Source: Patescibacteria group bacterium
Lineage (GTDB): Bacteria > Patescibacteriota > Patescibacteriia > 2-12-FULL-60-25
Assembly (NCBI GenBank): GCA_018061485.1
Contig: JAGOUA010000034.1
Span: forward strand, 1 to 7,482
Reading direction: 5' to 3'
DNA length: 7,482 nucleotides
Position 1 is the stretch's first letter. Each line of letters begins with the position of its first letter. Shown here one piece after another: positions 6,432-7,482 of the stretch. The position numbers were made by a program, and so were the translations under genes. The notes beneath the pieces were generated by a model. It ran no database searches, was not told the DNA's origin, and was given only the letters and a program-made list of their open reading frames with translations.

Positions 6432-6941
6432 ATGTCTACCGCTTGGTTATGGGTGCTGGCGCTTGGTGTGGCGATAGGTGTGGAGTTGGTGCAGCCTACA
6501 CAAGGAGCGGTTTGGGCGATGTTTCCTGTTCTCTCATGGATGATGGCGGCCGTCTCAGGAGAAAAAGATCCGGTGATGATTATCGCAGGCGTAGGTGTGT
6601 CCACGGTGCTACTTGGGTGGTTTAGCGCGACGCCGTGGGTATTGGTGGCGTTTCCCCTCGTATGGCTTGCGTGCGCGCTGGTACTGTATCGATTTTTCGT
6701 TGCTCATCGTTCGCTTCTTGCCGCGCTCGTGGTCCTGATGGTGGCTCGCGCACTGTGGGGAGGGTTGTGGTGGGTGGTTGGTTGGCAGGAGACGCAAGAT
6801 GTGGTCACGTGGATGCGTTGGATGATCCGTGTATTCGCTTGGGATGTGGTATTGTTGACGGTTTGGATGACGGTGAGCCAGCGTGCGCGACGCTGGCTTG
6901 GGCGAACGCGCGCTTCTCTTTCTTCGTATGAACGTTATTGA
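6432..6941 (+). CDS. mreD: MreD-like rod shape-determining membrane protein
   Basis: The product is 169 residues and almost entirely hydrophobic, with about five or six membrane helices (near 4-20, 24-41, 48-64, 68-91, 94-117 and 132-148) and a basic cytoplasmic-type tail (RARRWLGRTR). MreD sequences are poorly conserved. The call rests on size (E. coli MreD is 162 residues), the topology, and the position directly between mreC (2-base gap) and the PBP2 gene (14-base overlap), which is the classical mreC-mreD-mrdA order. The role is in the elongation complex together with MreC and PBP2. It is unusually rich in tryptophan, with 16 of 169 residues. A weak purine run (GGGAAGAA, 6419-6426) precedes the ATG and could help ribosome entry. 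Confidence 0.83.
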   Translation: MSTAWLWVLALGVAIGVELVQPTQGAVWAMFPVLSWMMAAVSGEKDPVMIIAGVGVSTVLLGWFSATPWVLVAFPLVWLACALVLYRFFVAHRSLLAALVVLMVARALWGGLWWVVGWQETQDVVTWMRWMIRVFAWDVVLLTVWMTVSQRARRWLGRTRASLSSYERY

Positions 6942-7482
6942 TCGTTTTTTTCCACCGGCCTCACGTCTTGACCGCGATCATCGTGTTCAGCTTGAGGGTG
7001 ACGAAGAAATTCGGCATGAGATTCTCTCAGAGGCGTCTGTCCAACGGGTTGATGGTCGACCGATGTTTGTAGGGTTTGCGTTTTCTCGTCGAGCGTTTAT
7101 TCTCGCGGGATGCTTGGTGGTGCTCGCGGGAGGCTTACTCATCAGTCGCGCGGCATGGATGCAAATCGCTCAAGGGGAGAGCTATTTTGAGCGTGCAGAA
7201 CGCAATCGTCTTCGCCCAAGTGTGCTATGGCCCAAGCGTGGCGTGATCACCGATCGACGAGGGGTGGTTCTTGCAGAAAATACCCCGCGTTTTCAGGTGA
7301 CGGTTGTTCCTCGCGATATTCCGGTTGAGACGGAGGAGCGTATACAGATGTTGGCAGAGATTGGTCGGCTTGTCGGCGTATCGCTTGAACAGATGCACAC
7401 ACTGGTAGAGGTTAAGCCCTCCATTGCCGATGACCCTGTCTTGGTGGCGGATAACCTTCCGTACGATCAGGCGTTAGCTCTC
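6928..7482 (+). CDS. mrdA: Penicillin-binding protein 2-type transpeptidase, N-terminal part (3' end outside window)
   Basis: The 185 codons seen run from the ATG at 6928 to the right edge without a stop. One membrane helix lies at about 55-73, followed by the juxtamembrane start of a class B penicillin-binding protein: AERNRLRPSVLWPKRGVI, then TDRRGVVLAENTPRF. The RG..DR.G..LA.N.P pattern is the standard entry to the PBP dimerisation/pedestal domain. The transpeptidase domain with its SxxK serine is beyond the window, so activity cannot be checked. The gene order after mreC and mreD points to PBP2 (mrdA) of the elongation machinery rather than the division enzyme FtsI. The start overlaps the end of mreD by 14 bases, which suggests translational coupling. 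The cytoplasmic tail before the membrane helix is about 54 residues, longer than in E. coli PBP2, and acidic in its centre. Confidence 0.92.
   Translation, partial: MNVIDRFFPPASRLDRDHRVQLEGDEEIRHEILSEASVQRVDGRPMFVGFAFSRRAFILAGCLVVLAGGLLISRAAWMQIAQGESYFERAERNRLRPSVLWPKRGVITDRRGVVLAENTPRFQVTVVPRDIPVETEERIQMLAEIGRLVGVSLEQMHTLVEVKPSIADDPVLVADNLPYDQALAL

Noticed and set aside
3486..6941. Possible TGA recoding, as in some Candidate Phyla Radiation groups
   Set aside because: TGA ends the S41 protease and mreD at the proper family lengths, and no in-frame TGA is needed inside any gene here.

Overview
This window looks like a chromosomal cell-wall gene neighbourhood from a Candidate Phyla Radiation (Patescibacteria) bacterium. 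That assignment is an inference. It rests on the PEGA-domain membrane protein with a characteristic N-terminus, the near absence of Shine-Dalgarno motifs before starts, and the style of the S41 peptidase, lytic transglycosylase and MreC proteins. TGA is used as a genuine stop (after the S41 peptidase and after mreD), so the TGA-to-glycine recoding of Gracilibacteria and Absconditabacteria is excluded. The exact phylum cannot be fixed from this sequence.

Layout. Positions 1-851 (minus strand, running off the left edge) encode a membrane-anchored PEGA-domain protein. A 70-bp divergent intergenic region (852-921) with a plausible two-way promoter separates it from a rightward block: murA (922-2190), an S41-family PDZ protease (2211-3488) and a Nudix hydrolase (3514-4011). 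A second rightward unit starts from an extended -10 promoter at about 4032 and encodes a secreted SLT-type lytic transglycosylase (4051-5568). A third starts from another extended -10 promoter at about 5608 and encodes mreC (5623-6429), mreD (6432-6941) and the start of a PBP2-type transpeptidase (6928 to the right edge).

How the genes fit together. MurA makes the first committed peptidoglycan precursor. MreC, MreD and PBP2 are the membrane scaffold and transpeptidase of the rod/elongation machinery. The transglycosylase would cut glycan strands, and the S41 protease is a family often linked to turnover of envelope enzymes. The Nudix enzyme may be a passenger with a nucleotide-cleaning role. 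No mreB lies next to mreC here; the transglycosylase gene occupies the upstream position.

No mobile element, CRISPR array, tRNA or rRNA was seen, and there is no gene-free stretch over 300 bases. I did not find a wholly new system. The most unusual items are the transglycosylase, whose catalytic glutamate seems to be separated from the rest of the SLT motif by an insertion and which has a second, coiled-coil insertion, and the perfect inverted repeats that cover the -10 box and start codon of two neighbouring genes.
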